From Solirubrobacter taibaiensis (lineage in GTDB: Bacteria; Actinomycetota; Thermoleophilia; Solirubrobacterales; Solirubrobacteraceae): 64,000 bases of DNA. Positions 26,801 through 39,811 of the stretch are shown piece after piece. Made by a program: the position numbers and the translations under genes. Under the pieces are notes generated by a model. That model was not told where the DNA came from. It ran no database searches and saw only the letters and a program-made list of their open reading frames with translations. The stretch is taken from contig JAPDDQ010000012.1 in NCBI GenBank assembly GCA_027587225.1, positions 1 to 64,000 on the forward strand, written 5' to 3'. Position 1 is the first letter of the stretch; each line of letters begins with the position of its first letter.

Positions 26801-27042
26801 TGGGCCTGACGTTCGTTCGCTACATCCTCCCGGCGCTCCTCGTACTCGCGGGGTTCGTCGTCCTCTTCGTCGTCGACGGAGACCTCCGCTGGGACGGCTG
26901 GGCGATGCTCGTCGGCTCCGGCCTCGCCCTGTTCCTGCTCAACGTGCTCTTCCGCTACGGCGCCAAGGGCGACCACGACCGCGACGCCGAGGAGTCCGCA
27001 CGCGAGTACTTCGCGGAGCACGGCCGCTGGCCCGACGAATAG
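26800..27042 (+). CDS. Small two-helix membrane protein, fourth gene of the TTT operon
   Basis: This 80-residue protein has two hydrophobic helices ([18 protein letters not shown] and [18 protein letters not shown]) and an acidic C-terminal tail ([21 protein letters not shown]). It starts at an ATG that shares its A with the tctA stop, so it is translationally coupled to the transporter. I do not recognise a named family. The coupling suggests an accessory membrane component (inference). Confidence 0.75.
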
Positions 27043-27333
27043 CCAGCCGCGCGAACGGCGAGCACACCCGCGGCCCACGCCAAGCGAGGTGCGAGTTTGT
27101 GGGGCTCAGGCTGACAAAGTCGTACCTCGCGTGCCTGGGTGGCGCGTTATCGCTCGCGGGCGCGGCGAGTGGTCGATTCGCATCGCATAGCGACCTCAAC
27201 TGACCAATGACCCAACGCACGGGCGTTCGAGCGAGCACGTCCGCGCCCGGGCGCGGCCTGAGTGAGCCGTCAGCGGAGCGGCGGAGCTACCCGGACACGG
27301 CGGGCCCGGCGCGGCGAGTCGCGCGGGGCGCCG
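27043..27333. other. 291-bp intergenic region holding repeat copy A
   Basis: No gene is supported here; the small open frames are Arg/Pro-rich shadows. It contains the inverted repeat at 27084-27130 and its flanks. Beyond 27237 I see only GC-rich sequence up to the stop of the small minus-strand gene at 27334. Confidence 0.6.
27084..27146. repeat. Intergenic inverted-repeat element, copy A
   Basis: A 17-nt arm at 27084-27100 matches the reverse complement of 27114-27130 at 15 of 17 positions, with a 13-nt loop. It is followed by CTCGCGTGCCTGGGTGGCG (27127-27145), which recurs with one change at 50797-50815, directly after a similar inverted repeat. Further on, gggcgttcgagcgagc (27221-27236) recurs at 50818-50833 with one change. 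It is therefore a dispersed element rather than a simple terminator. Confidence 0.65.
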
Positions 27334-27549
27334 CTACTCAGCGCCGTGGCACCCGCAGCCGCAACCGGACTGACCGCCGCGGCCCGTCTCGGCGGCCAAC
27401 AACGCCGCTTGCCAGCGCCCCGGCAACTCGTCGAAGTCCTCGACGCGCAGGAGCAGCGCGCTGAGCTCCGCGCGGTCCGGCTCGCCCAGCGCGTTGAGGG
27501 GTTCGCGGGCGCCCGCGGCGGCGAAACGATCAGCCAGCATCGGCGGCAT
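27334..27549 (-). CDS. Small hypothetical protein with Cys-rich C-terminus
   Basis: This 71-residue protein is mostly helical (ADRFAAAGAREPLNALGE, AELSALLLRVEDFDELPG) and ends in CGCGCHGAE, a compact Cys/His cluster that could bind a metal. It begins 20 nt inside the end of the MmcQ/YjbR gene on the same strand, so it could be coupled. I do not recognise the family. The balanced composition and sensible helical pattern support it as a real gene, with moderate confidence. Confidence 0.5.
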   Translation of the reverse strand: MPPMLADRFAAAGAREPLNALGEPDRAELSALLLRVEDFDELPGRWQAALLAAETGRGGQSGCGCGCHGAE

Positions 27550-27874
27550 CGTAGGCCTTGACGACGCGCTTCGGGGCGGTCGCGCGCCAGGCGTCCTCGA
27601 TCAGCTCGGCGAGCTCGGCCGCGTCTACGTGTTCGAGCCGGACGCCGACCCAGCCGTGCTGGCCGACGTAGGACGGGACGAAGAAGGTGCCGGGCTCTGA
27701 GCCGACGAGCGCGGCCTGGGCCTCCTTCGAGGCCTTCACGGTCACCGTCGTCTCGTCGCCGGCCATGCCCATGAACATCTTGTCGCGCACCCGGAAGGTC
27801 GGGTGACCCCAGGTCTCGCGCTCCTCGGCCTCGGGAAACCCCAGCGCCAGGTCGCGAACGTCGTTGCCCCTCAT
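27530..27874 (-). CDS. MmcQ/YjbR family DNA-binding-fold protein
   Basis: This 114-residue protein of the MmcQ/YjbR family (CyaY-like alpha/beta fold) has the typical LALGFPEAEERETWGHPTFRV start, KMFMGMAG, TVTVKASKEAQAAL and the central WVGVRLE strand. Members are single-domain proteins often called DNA-binding, with no settled biochemical role. The ATG at 27874 lies only 13 bp from the divergent DMT transporter start at 27888, and the DMT -10 hexamer touches this start codon. Confidence 0.85.
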   Translation of the reverse strand: MRGNDVRDLALGFPEAEERETWGHPTFRVRDKMFMGMAGDETTVTVKASKEAQAALVGSEPGTFFVPSYVGQHGWVGVRLEHVDAAELAELIEDAWRATAPKRVVKAYDAADAG

Positions 27875-27879
27875 ACCCT
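27874..27879 (+). promoter_or_regulatory. Leaderless-type -10 hexamer TACCCT
   Basis: TACCCT ends 8 nt before the GTG at 27888, the spacing of a transcript that begins at the start codon. Its first base is also part of the divergent MmcQ start codon. It is one of several such sites in the window (35772, 54014, 62144, 12456). Confidence 0.45.
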
Positions 27880-27887
27880 GTCTCGCC

Positions 27888-28757
27888 GTGCCTTTGTCGG
27901 TTCAGCTTGGGATCTTGTGCGCGGTTCTGACCGCGCTCGGATCGATCATCGGATTCTTCCTGAAACACAAGGGCGCGTTGCGAGCGCCGCTGGTGGACGC
28001 GAAACGGCCGATCCACAGCACGATCGAGTTGTTCAAGTCGCCGATCTACGTGCTCGGGTGCGTGGTGGCGACGACGTCGTGGGGCTTCCACGTCGCGGCG
28101 CTGGCGTTGGCGCCGATCAGCGTGGTCCAGTCCGTGATCGCCGGCGGGCTCGTGCTGGTCACGGTCGTCGCCGACCGATTCTTCGGCCATCAGGTGACGC
28201 GGCGCGAATGGATCGGCGTCGGACTCACCGCGGCGGGCCTCGCCTTCCTCGCCGCGACGCTCGAGGGCACGGCCGACGAGGCACACTCGGACTACGACTC
28301 GGTCGTCTTCGGCGTCACGATCGCGGCCACGACGATCGCCGCCATCGTGCTCGTCATCCGGAACGGCACGAACGGCCCGGCCCTCGCTGTCTCCGCGGGC
28401 CTGTTGTGGGCGGGCAGCGACATCACGATCAAGGCACTGACCGGGCACTCGGGGATCGGGGTCATCAGCGTCGTGTTCGCGGCGATCATCGTCGTGTGGT
28501 CGCTCGTCGCGTTGCTGATCTCCGCGAAGTCGCTGCAGCTCGGCCCGGTGGTGGCGGTGATCGCGCTCACGAGCGCCACGGCCAACGTGATCACGATCGC
28601 CGCCGGCCCGGTCGTGTTCCAGGAGCCGCTGCCGGAGGACACGGGCGCGCTGCTGCTGCGCCTGGCCGCATTCGCGCTCGTGATCACGGCGGCGGCGATG
28701 ACGCCGCCGCCCGGCAGTGAGCTAGATCGCGAGCGGGCAAGCAAAGCCCCAGCGTGA
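27888..28757 (+). CDS. DMT superfamily (EamA-like) transporter
   Basis: This integral-membrane protein of about 289 residues has some ten hydrophobic helices arranged as two repeated halves, e.g. LGILCAVLTALGSIIGFFL at the start and VVAVIALTSATANVITIAA late. It resembles DMT-family proteins of the NIPA/EamA-like group. It probably exports or imports small metabolites or Mg2+; the substrate is unknown. The GTG at 27888 is favoured because the -10 hexamer sits just before it (TTG at 27894 is an alternative). Its 3' end overlaps the convergent LVIVD gene by 36 bp. Confidence 0.82.
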   Translation: MPLSVQLGILCAVLTALGSIIGFFLKHKGALRAPLVDAKRPIHSTIELFKSPIYVLGCVVATTSWGFHVAALALAPISVVQSVIAGGLVLVTVVADRFFGHQVTRREWIGVGLTAAGLAFLAATLEGTADEAHSDYDSVVFGVTIAATTIAAIVLVIRNGTNGPALAVSAGLLWAGSDITIKALTGHSGIGVISVVFAAIIVVWSLVALLISAKSLQLGPVVAVIALTSATANVITIAAGPVVFQEPLPEDTGALLLRLAAFALVITAAAMTPPPGSELDRERASKAPA

Positions 28758-30020
28758 GCTGGGCTTGCCGAACCGCACCGCGCCGCCGGTCGTGATCGGC
28801 GCGCGGCGCGCCGGACCGCCGCGATCGAAGTGCAGGACGTCGATGCCCGACGCGACGTCGAGGCCGTAGACGGTCCCCGGGTCGCCGGGCGCGAAGTACG
28901 CGGCCCAGAAGGTCCCCAACGTCGCGTAGTAGCCGACCTGCTTGATGTCGCGCGGGTTGGAGATGTCCAGGAACCGCACGCCCTGGTCGTACCAGCCCTG
29001 GGCGATCACGCCGCCCTGCTCGTCGAACCAGTGCGCCGAGCAGTTGACCGTCGCCGGTGAGCGCCCGGTCGTGGCGATCAGCTCGTTGAGCTCCGTGGTC
29101 CACAGGTCGAGCAGCTCGAGCTTGATCGACCCGTCGGGGTTCCGCTCGTCCGTGATCCGCCACGTCTGCAGCGAGCCCTGCCCCTCGCACCCCGGCTTGA
29201 GGTAGTCCTCCTCGGTGATCGCGAGCACGTTGCCCTGCCCCTTCGCGGCCTCGGACAGCTCACCCGCGTCGCTCAGGTTGATCGACGTCCGCAGCATGTT
29301 GTGGTGCAGGAAGTCCAAAGGCCCGGAGCCGTCGTCCCCCGGCAGCCCGCCGCCGGTGTTCACGATCGACGGGTCGCTCCGGTACAGCAGGGCCGGATTG
29401 AGCGGATCGGACACGTCGAACCCGAACGTCCCGTCCTCCCCCGTCACCCACGCGACGCCCGCCGCGTCCACGTGGACGTCGTGCGTGAAGCCGTCGCCCG
29501 GCAGCGGGATCGTCTTGACGAACCGCGGCGCCGCCAGGTCACGGATGTCGTACACCGCCAGGCCCTCGGCCGTCCCCGTCGTGTACAGGTAGTCGCACCC
29601 GGCGATGCAGTTGGCGACGTGCCCGTTCTGCGTCGTGTCACTCGTCGGCAGCACGGACCGCAGCGCCGGCGCGGCCGGGTCGCTCACGTCGATCAGGTAG
29701 ATCGCGCCGATCCCGCTGAAGGACGGGTCGTTGGTGATGACGACCGTGTCGCGTCCCACGTCGACGTCCTCGTTCTCGAAGTGCGGGAGCGGCAGCAGCG
29801 ACAGCAGCTTCGGCTGGTCGGCCTGGGAGATGTCGTAGATCTGCAGCCCGGCCGCGCTCGTGACGTACATCTTCGTCCCGTCCTCGCTGAAACGAGCCCC
29901 GATCGCACCCGCCGAAGCCGGCAGCTTGCGCAGCAGTGAGACGTTCGAGGATTGGAACTGGGCGGACGCCGGCGCGGCCAGCAACCCGAGGAGGAAGATC
30001 GCGACGATGAAGGGGCGCAT
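28722..30020 (-). CDS. Secreted LVIVD-repeat beta-propeller protein
   Basis: This 432-residue exported protein has a signal peptide ending at PASAQ. Repeats of the LVIVD type follow (LQIYDISQADQPKLLS, IYLIDVSDPAAPALR, LAVYDIRDLAAPRFVK, VRFLDISNPRDIKQVGY), forming a propeller. There are two likely disulfide pairs (NCIAGC; GCEGQG with the terminal FACPL). Such proteins are extracellular, and no catalytic role is known. The ATG at 30020 follows the AGE gene by 7 nt and directly abuts a perfect hairpin, with no ribosome binding site. Confidence 0.82.
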   Translation of the reverse strand: MRPFIVAIFLLGLLAAPASAQFQSSNVSLLRKLPASAGAIGARFSEDGTKMYVTSAAGLQIYDISQADQPKLLSLLPLPHFENEDVDVGRDTVVITNDPSFSGIGAIYLIDVSDPAAPALRSVLPTSDTTQNGHVANCIAGCDYLYTTGTAEGLAVYDIRDLAAPRFVKTIPLPGDGFTHDVHVDAAGVAWVTGEDGTFGFDVSDPLNPALLYRSDPSIVNTGGGLPGDDGSGPLDFLHHNMLRTSINLSDAGELSEAAKGQGNVLAITEEDYLKPGCEGQGSLQTWRITDERNPDGSIKLELLDLWTTELNELIATTGRSPATVNCSAHWFDEQGGVIAQGWYDQGVRFLDISNPRDIKQVGYYATLGTFWAAYFAPGDPGTVYGLDVASGIDVLHFDRGGPARRAPITTGGAVRFGKPSSRWGFACPLAI

Positions 30021-30038
30021 ACCGGCGTCAACGCCGGT
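30021..30038. promoter_or_regulatory. 18-bp palindrome abutting the LVIVD gene start
   Basis: ACCGGCGT (30021-30028) and ACGCCGGT (30031-30038) form a perfect hairpin with a 2-nt loop. It contains the stop codon of the upstream AGE gene and ends exactly at the ATG (30020) of the LVIVD gene on the minus strand. It could be a transcription attenuator or a structure that limits translation initiation. Confidence 0.5.
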
Positions 30039-31038
30039 CAGCATCCAAACTTGCGGCGACCGCGCCGAGCGCGTGGTACACGTCCGGCTTGCCGTCCCAA
30101 ACGGACGACGCGGGCCGGTTCTCGACGTCGAGCTCGTGCCACCACGAGCCCCCTTCGCGGTCGATGAAGTGCGCCTCGGCGATCTCCCACCACGCGCGCT
30201 CGAAGTCGCGCTCGCCCAGCGCCGCGGCCGCCGCGATCGCCTCGCACAGCACCCAGTGCAGCCGCGAGCGCACGACCGGACGCCCGTCGAAGTCGACCGT
30301 GTAGACGAACCCGCTTCCGTCCCAGCCGTCATGGATCGCGCCCGCGAACAGCCGCTGCGCCGCCTCCTCGAAGCCCAGCTCGTGCGCCAGGCGCGCCCAC
30401 TCGAACCCGTGCCCGGGCGTGGAGCCGTAGGGCCGGAACCGGTGGTTCGGATCCTCACGGTTGTAGTGCGGGAGCGGCCGCCAGATCGGGTCGTAATGCT
30501 CGATCACGCGCACCCCGCCGGTGAGCAGCCGCGTGATCCGCCGGGCCCGCTCGATCCACAGCTCGTCACCGGTCGCGATCATCGCCTCGACGCCGTGCAT
30601 GTTCGCGTTCGCGCCGCGGTAAGCCTCGACCTGGCGCCAGTCGCGGGAGCGCACGTCCGCCAACGCGCCGTAGTGCTCCTCCCAGAAGTACGTCTCGAGC
30701 ACCTCCAGCGCTTCGCCCAGCAACGCCTCGTCGCCGGCGGAGGCCGCGGCCAACACGACGAAGACGTGCTCGTAGGCGAGCTTGTCGCCCGGTTCCCCCG
30801 CCACCGAGAACCACCCGCCGTGCTGGGCGTCGCGGAAGTCCTCGCGCAGCGCGCGCAGGCCATGCGAGACCAGCTCCGTCTCCCCCGCCCGGGCGAACAC
30901 GTACGTCATGCGCGTGTTGATCCACAACTCGCGCGGGCGCTCGAGATCCAGCGTCCCATCCGTCCGCAGCCACCCGAAGCCGCCGTCCGGGTGCACAGAC
31001 CCGCGGGCGAAGTCCAGCAGACGCTTCCGCTCCTCCAT
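30028..31038 (-). CDS. AGE family epimerase/isomerase
   Basis: This 336-residue (alpha/alpha)6-barrel protein belongs to the N-acylglucosamine 2-epimerase family, which includes mannose and sulfoquinovose isomerases. Typical motifs are INTRMTYVFA, ANANMHGVEAMIA, STPGHGFEWARLAHELG (substrate-side His) and HWVLCEAIAAAAAL. It interconverts aldose and ketose or C2-epimeric sugars in the cytoplasm; the exact sugar is not readable. The ATG at 31038 begins at MEERKRLLDFA; GTG at 31047 and TTG at 31056 are also possible. It probably shares a transcript with the LVIVD gene. Confidence 0.86.
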   Translation of the reverse strand: MEERKRLLDFARGSVHPDGGFGWLRTDGTLDLERPRELWINTRMTYVFARAGETELVSHGLRALREDFRDAQHGGWFSVAGEPGDKLAYEHVFVVLAAASAGDEALLGEALEVLETYFWEEHYGALADVRSRDWRQVEAYRGANANMHGVEAMIATGDELWIERARRITRLLTGGVRVIEHYDPIWRPLPHYNREDPNHRFRPYGSTPGHGFEWARLAHELGFEEAAQRLFAGAIHDGWDGSGFVYTVDFDGRPVVRSRLHWVLCEAIAAAAALGERDFERAWWEIAEAHFIDREGGSWWHELDVENRPASSVWDGKPDVYHALGAVAASLDADRR

Positions 31039-31061
31039 CAGGTCCACGGGGTACAACCTAA

Positions 31062-35655
<4,594 letters not shown>

Positions 35656-35715
35656 GAGCCGCCTATGAAAGCGGCGTTTCCGGAGTAATCAACTACACCA
35701 ATGAACAGCGCCCCA

Positions 35716-35736
35716 GGTTCCAACCATGCTGGAACC
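35716..35736. promoter_or_regulatory. Inverted repeat GGTTCCA-N7-TGGAACC, candidate operator
   Basis: A perfect 7-bp inverted repeat (35716-35722 and 35730-35736, 21 bp in all) lies 35 bp upstream of the TAGCCT hexamer that precedes the GAF regulator. The centre-to-promoter spacing fits an activator or autoregulator site for this two-fold symmetric regulator. I did not find the same motif before prmA. Confidence 0.5.
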
Positions 35737-35771
35737 GAAACAACAAGCTCCACGAATGTGCGAAACGCCTG

Positions 35772-35777
35772 TAGCCT
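35772..35777 (+). promoter_or_regulatory. Leaderless-type -10 hexamer TAGCCT
   Basis: TAGCCT is followed by exactly 7 nt and then the GTG at 35785, the hallmark of a leaderless actinobacterial transcript. The same hexamer and spacing occur before the gene at 54027. This supports GTG 35785 as the true start of the regulator. Confidence 0.55.
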
Positions 35778-35784
35778 GACCCTT

Positions 35785-37296
35785 GTGGGTGACAACTCGT
35801 GGCTCGCCGTGCATGCCGGCACCACGCCCCTGGTGAGAGCACAGGAGCTTCGCTTCGCCTGGGAGCGTTTCATCGCCGAAGACGACGACGGCGACATGGG
35901 GCTGGTCCGCGAGGCGATCACCGACTCGTGGAAACGCAGCAGCGCCGCCGGCGTGGATCCCACCGGCAGCCGCCGCGCGCCGGTGATCCACGACGAGAAC
36001 GAGACGCACGACCGCTACGAGGAGCACCCGCTCCACACCGCGGCCCCGATGATCCACGAGTGCCTGTCGGCGATCGCCGACGAGGCCGGCTACCTGATCG
36101 TCATCAGCGACGCCGACGGCACCCTGATGAGCATCGAGGGCACGGCCAACATGCGCCTGCGCGCGGCGGCCGACATGAACTTCGCCGAGGGCACCTCGTG
36201 GAGTGAAGGCGGCGCCGGGACGAACGCCATCGGCACGGCGCTCGCGCTCGACCACGCTGTTCAGGTGTTCGGCCCCGAGCACTTCGCCGACCCCGTCCAG
36301 CGCTGGACGTGCAGCGCGTGTCCGATCCACGACCCGGACACGGGCGAGATGATCGGCGTGATCGACCTCACGGGCGAGCTCAGCACCGTCCACCCGCACA
36401 GCCTCGCGGTCGCGACCGCCACCGCACGCGCCGTCGAGGCCAGCCTCCAGCTCGCGCTGCAGGATCGGGACGCCCGCCTGCAGGCCCGTTACGGGGCGCG
36501 CGTCCTGCCGGACCGCAGCGCGCTCGTCACAGCCACCGGCCGCACGATCGGCGCCGTCCCGAGCGGCTGGAAGCTCACCGGCCGGCGGCTCATCATCCCG
36601 CCCGGCGGCGGCGAGCTGGTGCTCCCGTCCGGTGTCCACGCCGTGGCCGAGCCGGTCTCCCCGACGCTCGAGGCGTTCGTCGTCCACGCGATCGAGTCCA
36701 AGCGCGTCACGAGCATCGCGCGCCCGCACGTGAAGCTGCGCTTCCTCGGACGCGACCGCGCGGAGCTGGACACGGGCGAGAAGGTCACGACGCTGCGCCC
36801 GCGCCTGGCGGAGATCCTCGCGCTGCTGTGCGCGAACCCGGACGGGATGAGCGCCGAGCGCCTATGCGCCGACCTGCACGGGGACGGCGGCAGCGTGTCG
36901 AGCGTCCGCGTGGAGGTGTCCCGGCTGCGCAAGCTGCTCGGCCCGTGGATCGACACCGAGCGCTACCGCCTCACGTGCGACGTGGAGACCGACGTGCGCC
37001 GCGTGGAGGGTGAGCTCGCCGCCGGCAACGTCCGCGGCGCCGCCGAGGCCTACCCCGGCCCGATGCTGCCGAGCAGCGAAGCGCCCGGCGTCACACGCGA
37101 GCGCGAGAAGCTCGAGCATTGGCTCCGCCAGGCCGTGATGACGGCCGAGGATCCCGAGGCGCTGTGGAGCTACGTGCAGTCCACGCCGGACGATCTGGGG
37201 GCCTGGAAGCGGCTGCTGACGCAGCTCGAGTTCCGGGATCCGCGCCGTGCCCTCGCCGCCGCCCGCGTGGGTGAGCTGCGTGCAGCGCTGATGTAA
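35785..37296 (+). CDS. GAF-domain transcriptional regulator with winged-helix C-terminus (AcoR/MimR-like N-terminus)
   Basis: This regulator has about 503 residues. Its N-terminal part (REAITDSWKRSSAAGVDP) and GAF domain (residues about 85-240, with SEGGAGTNAIGTAL and the Cys-rich WTCSACPIHDPDTGEMIGVIDLTGE) match AcoR-type activators of alcohol, ketone and propane catabolism. Instead of the usual AAA+ sigma-54 module it carries a winged-helix DNA-binding domain (about 330-430; RPRLAEILALLCANPDG, SVRVEVSRLRKLLG) like OmpR/SARP proteins. It probably senses a substrate or product of the monooxygenase encoded downstream. A start at ATG 35701 is possible, but the -10 hexamer and operator-like repeat then fall inside the gene. 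Confidence 0.82.
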   Translation: MGDNSWLAVHAGTTPLVRAQELRFAWERFIAEDDDGDMGLVREAITDSWKRSSAAGVDPTGSRRAPVIHDENETHDRYEEHPLHTAAPMIHECLSAIADEAGYLIVISDADGTLMSIEGTANMRLRAAADMNFAEGTSWSEGGAGTNAIGTALALDHAVQVFGPEHFADPVQRWTCSACPIHDPDTGEMIGVIDLTGELSTVHPHSLAVATATARAVEASLQLALQDRDARLQARYGARVLPDRSALVTATGRTIGAVPSGWKLTGRRLIIPPGGGELVLPSGVHAVAEPVSPTLEAFVVHAIESKRVTSIARPHVKLRFLGRDRAELDTGEKVTTLRPRLAEILALLCANPDGMSAERLCADLHGDGGSVSSVRVEVSRLRKLLGPWIDTERYRLTCDVETDVRRVEGELAAGNVRGAAEAYPGPMLPSSEAPGVTREREKLEHWLRQAVMTAEDPEALWSYVQSTPDDLGAWKRLLTQLEFRDPRRALAAARVGELRAALM

Positions 37297-37330
37297 CGCG
37301 CGGGTGGTCAACTCCTTTTCGGAGGAGAGA

Positions 37331-38155
37331 TTGCAGGCGACCCGTTCACATCGCGGGCTCAGCACTGCACGTGCGGCACTACGTGTCACGTGGTTGCTCG
37401 CGCGTGCGCCCGACGGCATCCGTGCCGACGAGGTGGCCGAGACACTCGGCAAGAGCACGAGCACCGCATACAACTTGCTCGCGTCACTATGTGACGAGGG
37501 TGTGGCCGAGCGCCACCCCGGCGGGCTGTACAAGCTTTCGAACGCCTTCCGCGACACTGTCGCCGAGGAGTCCGACCGCAACGACCTCAGCGGCGTAGTA
37601 GACGACCTGCTGGCGCGCACGCACAAGCGCGCCTACCTGGCCGTCCTGCGCCACAACACGCTCCGGATCGTGCTCGAGCGCGGCCTGCAGGGCATGCCGA
37701 AGCTGCCCGGCATGAACCCGGAGATCGCCGACAACGCCCACGCGCTGGCGCTCGGCAAGGTCGTGCTCGCGCTCGGCCCCAGGTCCGCCGTGGACGCCTA
37801 CGCCCAGGCCGGCCTCAAACGCTTTACGTCAGCCACCATCACCGACACGCACGCGCTCCACGAGGAGCTTCGCCACATCCGGATCACGGGTGTCGCGTGC
37901 GAGCGCGAGGAGTTCGAGCGCGATTTCTGCTGCTTGGCCGCGCCGGTGCTCGACCACGAGCGTCGCTTCCTGGGCGCGGTCGGCATCTCGATGTCCAAAC
38001 GAGCCTTCGACAACGAGCGCGAGCAACTCGAAGAGACGCTCCGCGACGTCGTCGGATTCCAACGATCTGCCGAGATCCGGGCCGATCTTGATCACGGCCC
38101 GCAACCGCACACAACCTCACTCCAGGGACGACGTTTCCAAAGGAGGCGGCCTTGA
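37331..38155 (+). CDS. IclR family transcriptional regulator
   Basis: This 274-residue protein has an N-terminal winged helix (about 20-75; [26 protein letters not shown]) and an IclR effector domain (about 90-255; [32 protein letters not shown]). It controls catabolic genes in response to a small metabolite. The TTG at 37331 is chosen because GGAGGA lies just upstream; the earlier GTG (37304) would place that site inside the gene. It overlaps prmA by 4 nt, so regulator and monooxygenase are co-translated. Two regulators of different families guard the operon. Confidence 0.87.
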   Translation: MQATRSHRGLSTARAALRVTWLLARAPDGIRADEVAETLGKSTSTAYNLLASLCDEGVAERHPGGLYKLSNAFRDTVAEESDRNDLSGVVDDLLARTHKRAYLAVLRHNTLRIVLERGLQGMPKLPGMNPEIADNAHALALGKVVLALGPRSAVDAYAQAGLKRFTSATITDTHALHEELRHIRITGVACEREEFERDFCCLAAPVLDHERRFLGAVGISMSKRAFDNEREQLEETLRDVVGFQRSAEIRADLDHGPQPHTTSLQGRRFQRRRP

Positions 38156-39801
38156 GCCGAGCGAGTATCACGAAGGCCCATCAGAAGATCCAGGAGCTCT
38201 CCTGGGATCCCACCTTCATCGAACCGGTCGACAAGTACCCGACCGATTACACGTTCGAGAAGGCTCCCAAGAAGGACCCGCTCAAGCAGGTCCTGCGCTC
38301 CTACTTCCCGATGGAGGAGGAGAAGGACAATCGCGTCTTCGGCGCGATGGACGGCGCGATCCGCGGCAACATGTTCCGGCAGGTCCAGGAGCGCTGGATG
38401 GAATGGCAGAAGCTGTTCCTCTCCATCATCCCGTTCCCGGAGATCTCCGCGGCCCGCGCCATGCCGCTCGCGATCAACGCGGTGCCGAACCCCGAGGTGC
38501 ACAACGGGCTCGCCATCCAGATGATCGACGAGGTCCGGCACAGCACGATTCAGATGAATCTGAAGCGGCTGTACATGAACCACTACATCGACCCCGCCGG
38601 GTTCGATCTCACCGAGAAGGGCTTCGCGAACTGCTACGCCGGCACCATCGGCCGCCAGTTCGGCGAGGGCTTCATCACCGGTGACGCCATCACGGCGGCC
38701 AACGTCTACCTGACCATCGTCGCCGAGACCGCGTTCACGAACGTGCTCTTCGTCGCGATGCCGGGCGAGGCCGCGGCCAACGGCGACTACCTGCTCCCCA
38801 CCGTGTTCCACTCGGTGCAGAGCGACGAGTCGCGCCACATCTCCAACGGCTACAGCATCATCCTCATGGCGCTGGCCGACGAGCGCAACCGCCAGCTGCT
38901 CGAGCGCGACCTGCGCTACGCCTGGTGGAACAACCACGCCGTCGTGGACGCCGCCATCGGCACGTTCATCGAGTACGGCACCAAGGACCGCCGCAAGGAC
39001 CGCGAGTCCTACGCGGAGGCCTGGCGGCGCTGGATCTACGACGACTACTACCGGTCCTACCTGGTCCCGCTGGAGAAGTACGGCCTCACGATCCCCCATG
39101 ACCTCGTCGAAGAGTCCTGGAACCGGATCTGGAACAAGGGCTACATCCACGAGGTCGCCCAGTTCTTCGCCACCGGCTGGTTCGCCAACTACTGGCGGAT
39201 CGACGCGATGGACGACAAGGACTTCGAGTGGTTCGAGTTCAAGTACCCGGGCTGGTACGACAAGTACGGCAAGTGGTGGGAGAAGTACTCGGAGCTGTCG
39301 GTCAAGAACGGCCACAAGCCGATCGCGTTCGAGGCCGAGGCCAACTACCAGTACCCGCACCGCTGCTGGACCTGCATGGTCCCGTGCCTGATCCGTGAGG
39401 ACACGGTCATGGACGAGGTCGACGGCCAGGTGCGCACGTACTGCTCGGAGACCTGCCACTGGACGGACGCGGTCGCGTTCCGGCCGACCTACGAGGGCCG
39501 TGACACGCCGTCGATGGGCAAGCTCAGCGGCGTCCGTGAGTGGGAGACGCTCCACCACGGCAAGGACCTCGCCGAGATCATGCAGGACTCGCTCGGGTAC
39601 GTCCGCGACGACGGGCACACGCTCATCCCGCAGCCGCACCTGAACCTGGATCCGAAGAAGATGTGGACGCTCGACGAGGTCCGCGGGATCACGCTCAACA
39701 GCCCCAACGTGCTGCTGAACGAGATGTCCCCGGAGGAGCGCGAGCAGCACATGGCCGAGTACAAGCGCGGCGGCCCGGCCGGCCGTCCGGCGGCCGCGTA
39801 G
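38152..39801 (+). CDS. prmA: Propane 2-monooxygenase (soluble diiron) hydroxylase alpha subunit
   Basis: This is the catalytic subunit of a group-5 soluble diiron monooxygenase (PrmA/MimA), 549 residues. The diiron ligands are complete, with the same spacing as in soluble methane monooxygenase: Glu97, Glu127 and His130 (DEVRH), Glu192, Glu226 and His229 (DESRH). The MimA-like signatures [23 protein letters not shown] and [14 protein letters not shown] are present. The enzyme uses O2 and electrons from the reductase to hydroxylate propane (mainly to 2-propanol in studied systems), and relatives also attack acetone and phenol. The TTG start lies behind aaaggagg and overlaps the IclR gene. It is the first enzyme of an eight-gene set. 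Confidence 0.95.
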   Translation: MSRASITKAHQKIQELSWDPTFIEPVDKYPTDYTFEKAPKKDPLKQVLRSYFPMEEEKDNRVFGAMDGAIRGNMFRQVQERWMEWQKLFLSIIPFPEISAARAMPLAINAVPNPEVHNGLAIQMIDEVRHSTIQMNLKRLYMNHYIDPAGFDLTEKGFANCYAGTIGRQFGEGFITGDAITAANVYLTIVAETAFTNVLFVAMPGEAAANGDYLLPTVFHSVQSDESRHISNGYSIILMALADERNRQLLERDLRYAWWNNHAVVDAAIGTFIEYGTKDRRKDRESYAEAWRRWIYDDYYRSYLVPLEKYGLTIPHDLVEESWNRIWNKGYIHEVAQFFATGWFANYWRIDAMDDKDFEWFEFKYPGWYDKYGKWWEKYSELSVKNGHKPIAFEAEANYQYPHRCWTCMVPCLIREDTVMDEVDGQVRTYCSETCHWTDAVAFRPTYEGRDTPSMGKLSGVREWETLHHGKDLAEIMQDSLGYVRDDGHTLIPQPHLNLDPKKMWTLDEVRGITLNSPNVLLNEMSPEEREQHMAEYKRGGPAGRPAAA

Positions 39802-39811
39802 GACACCACGG

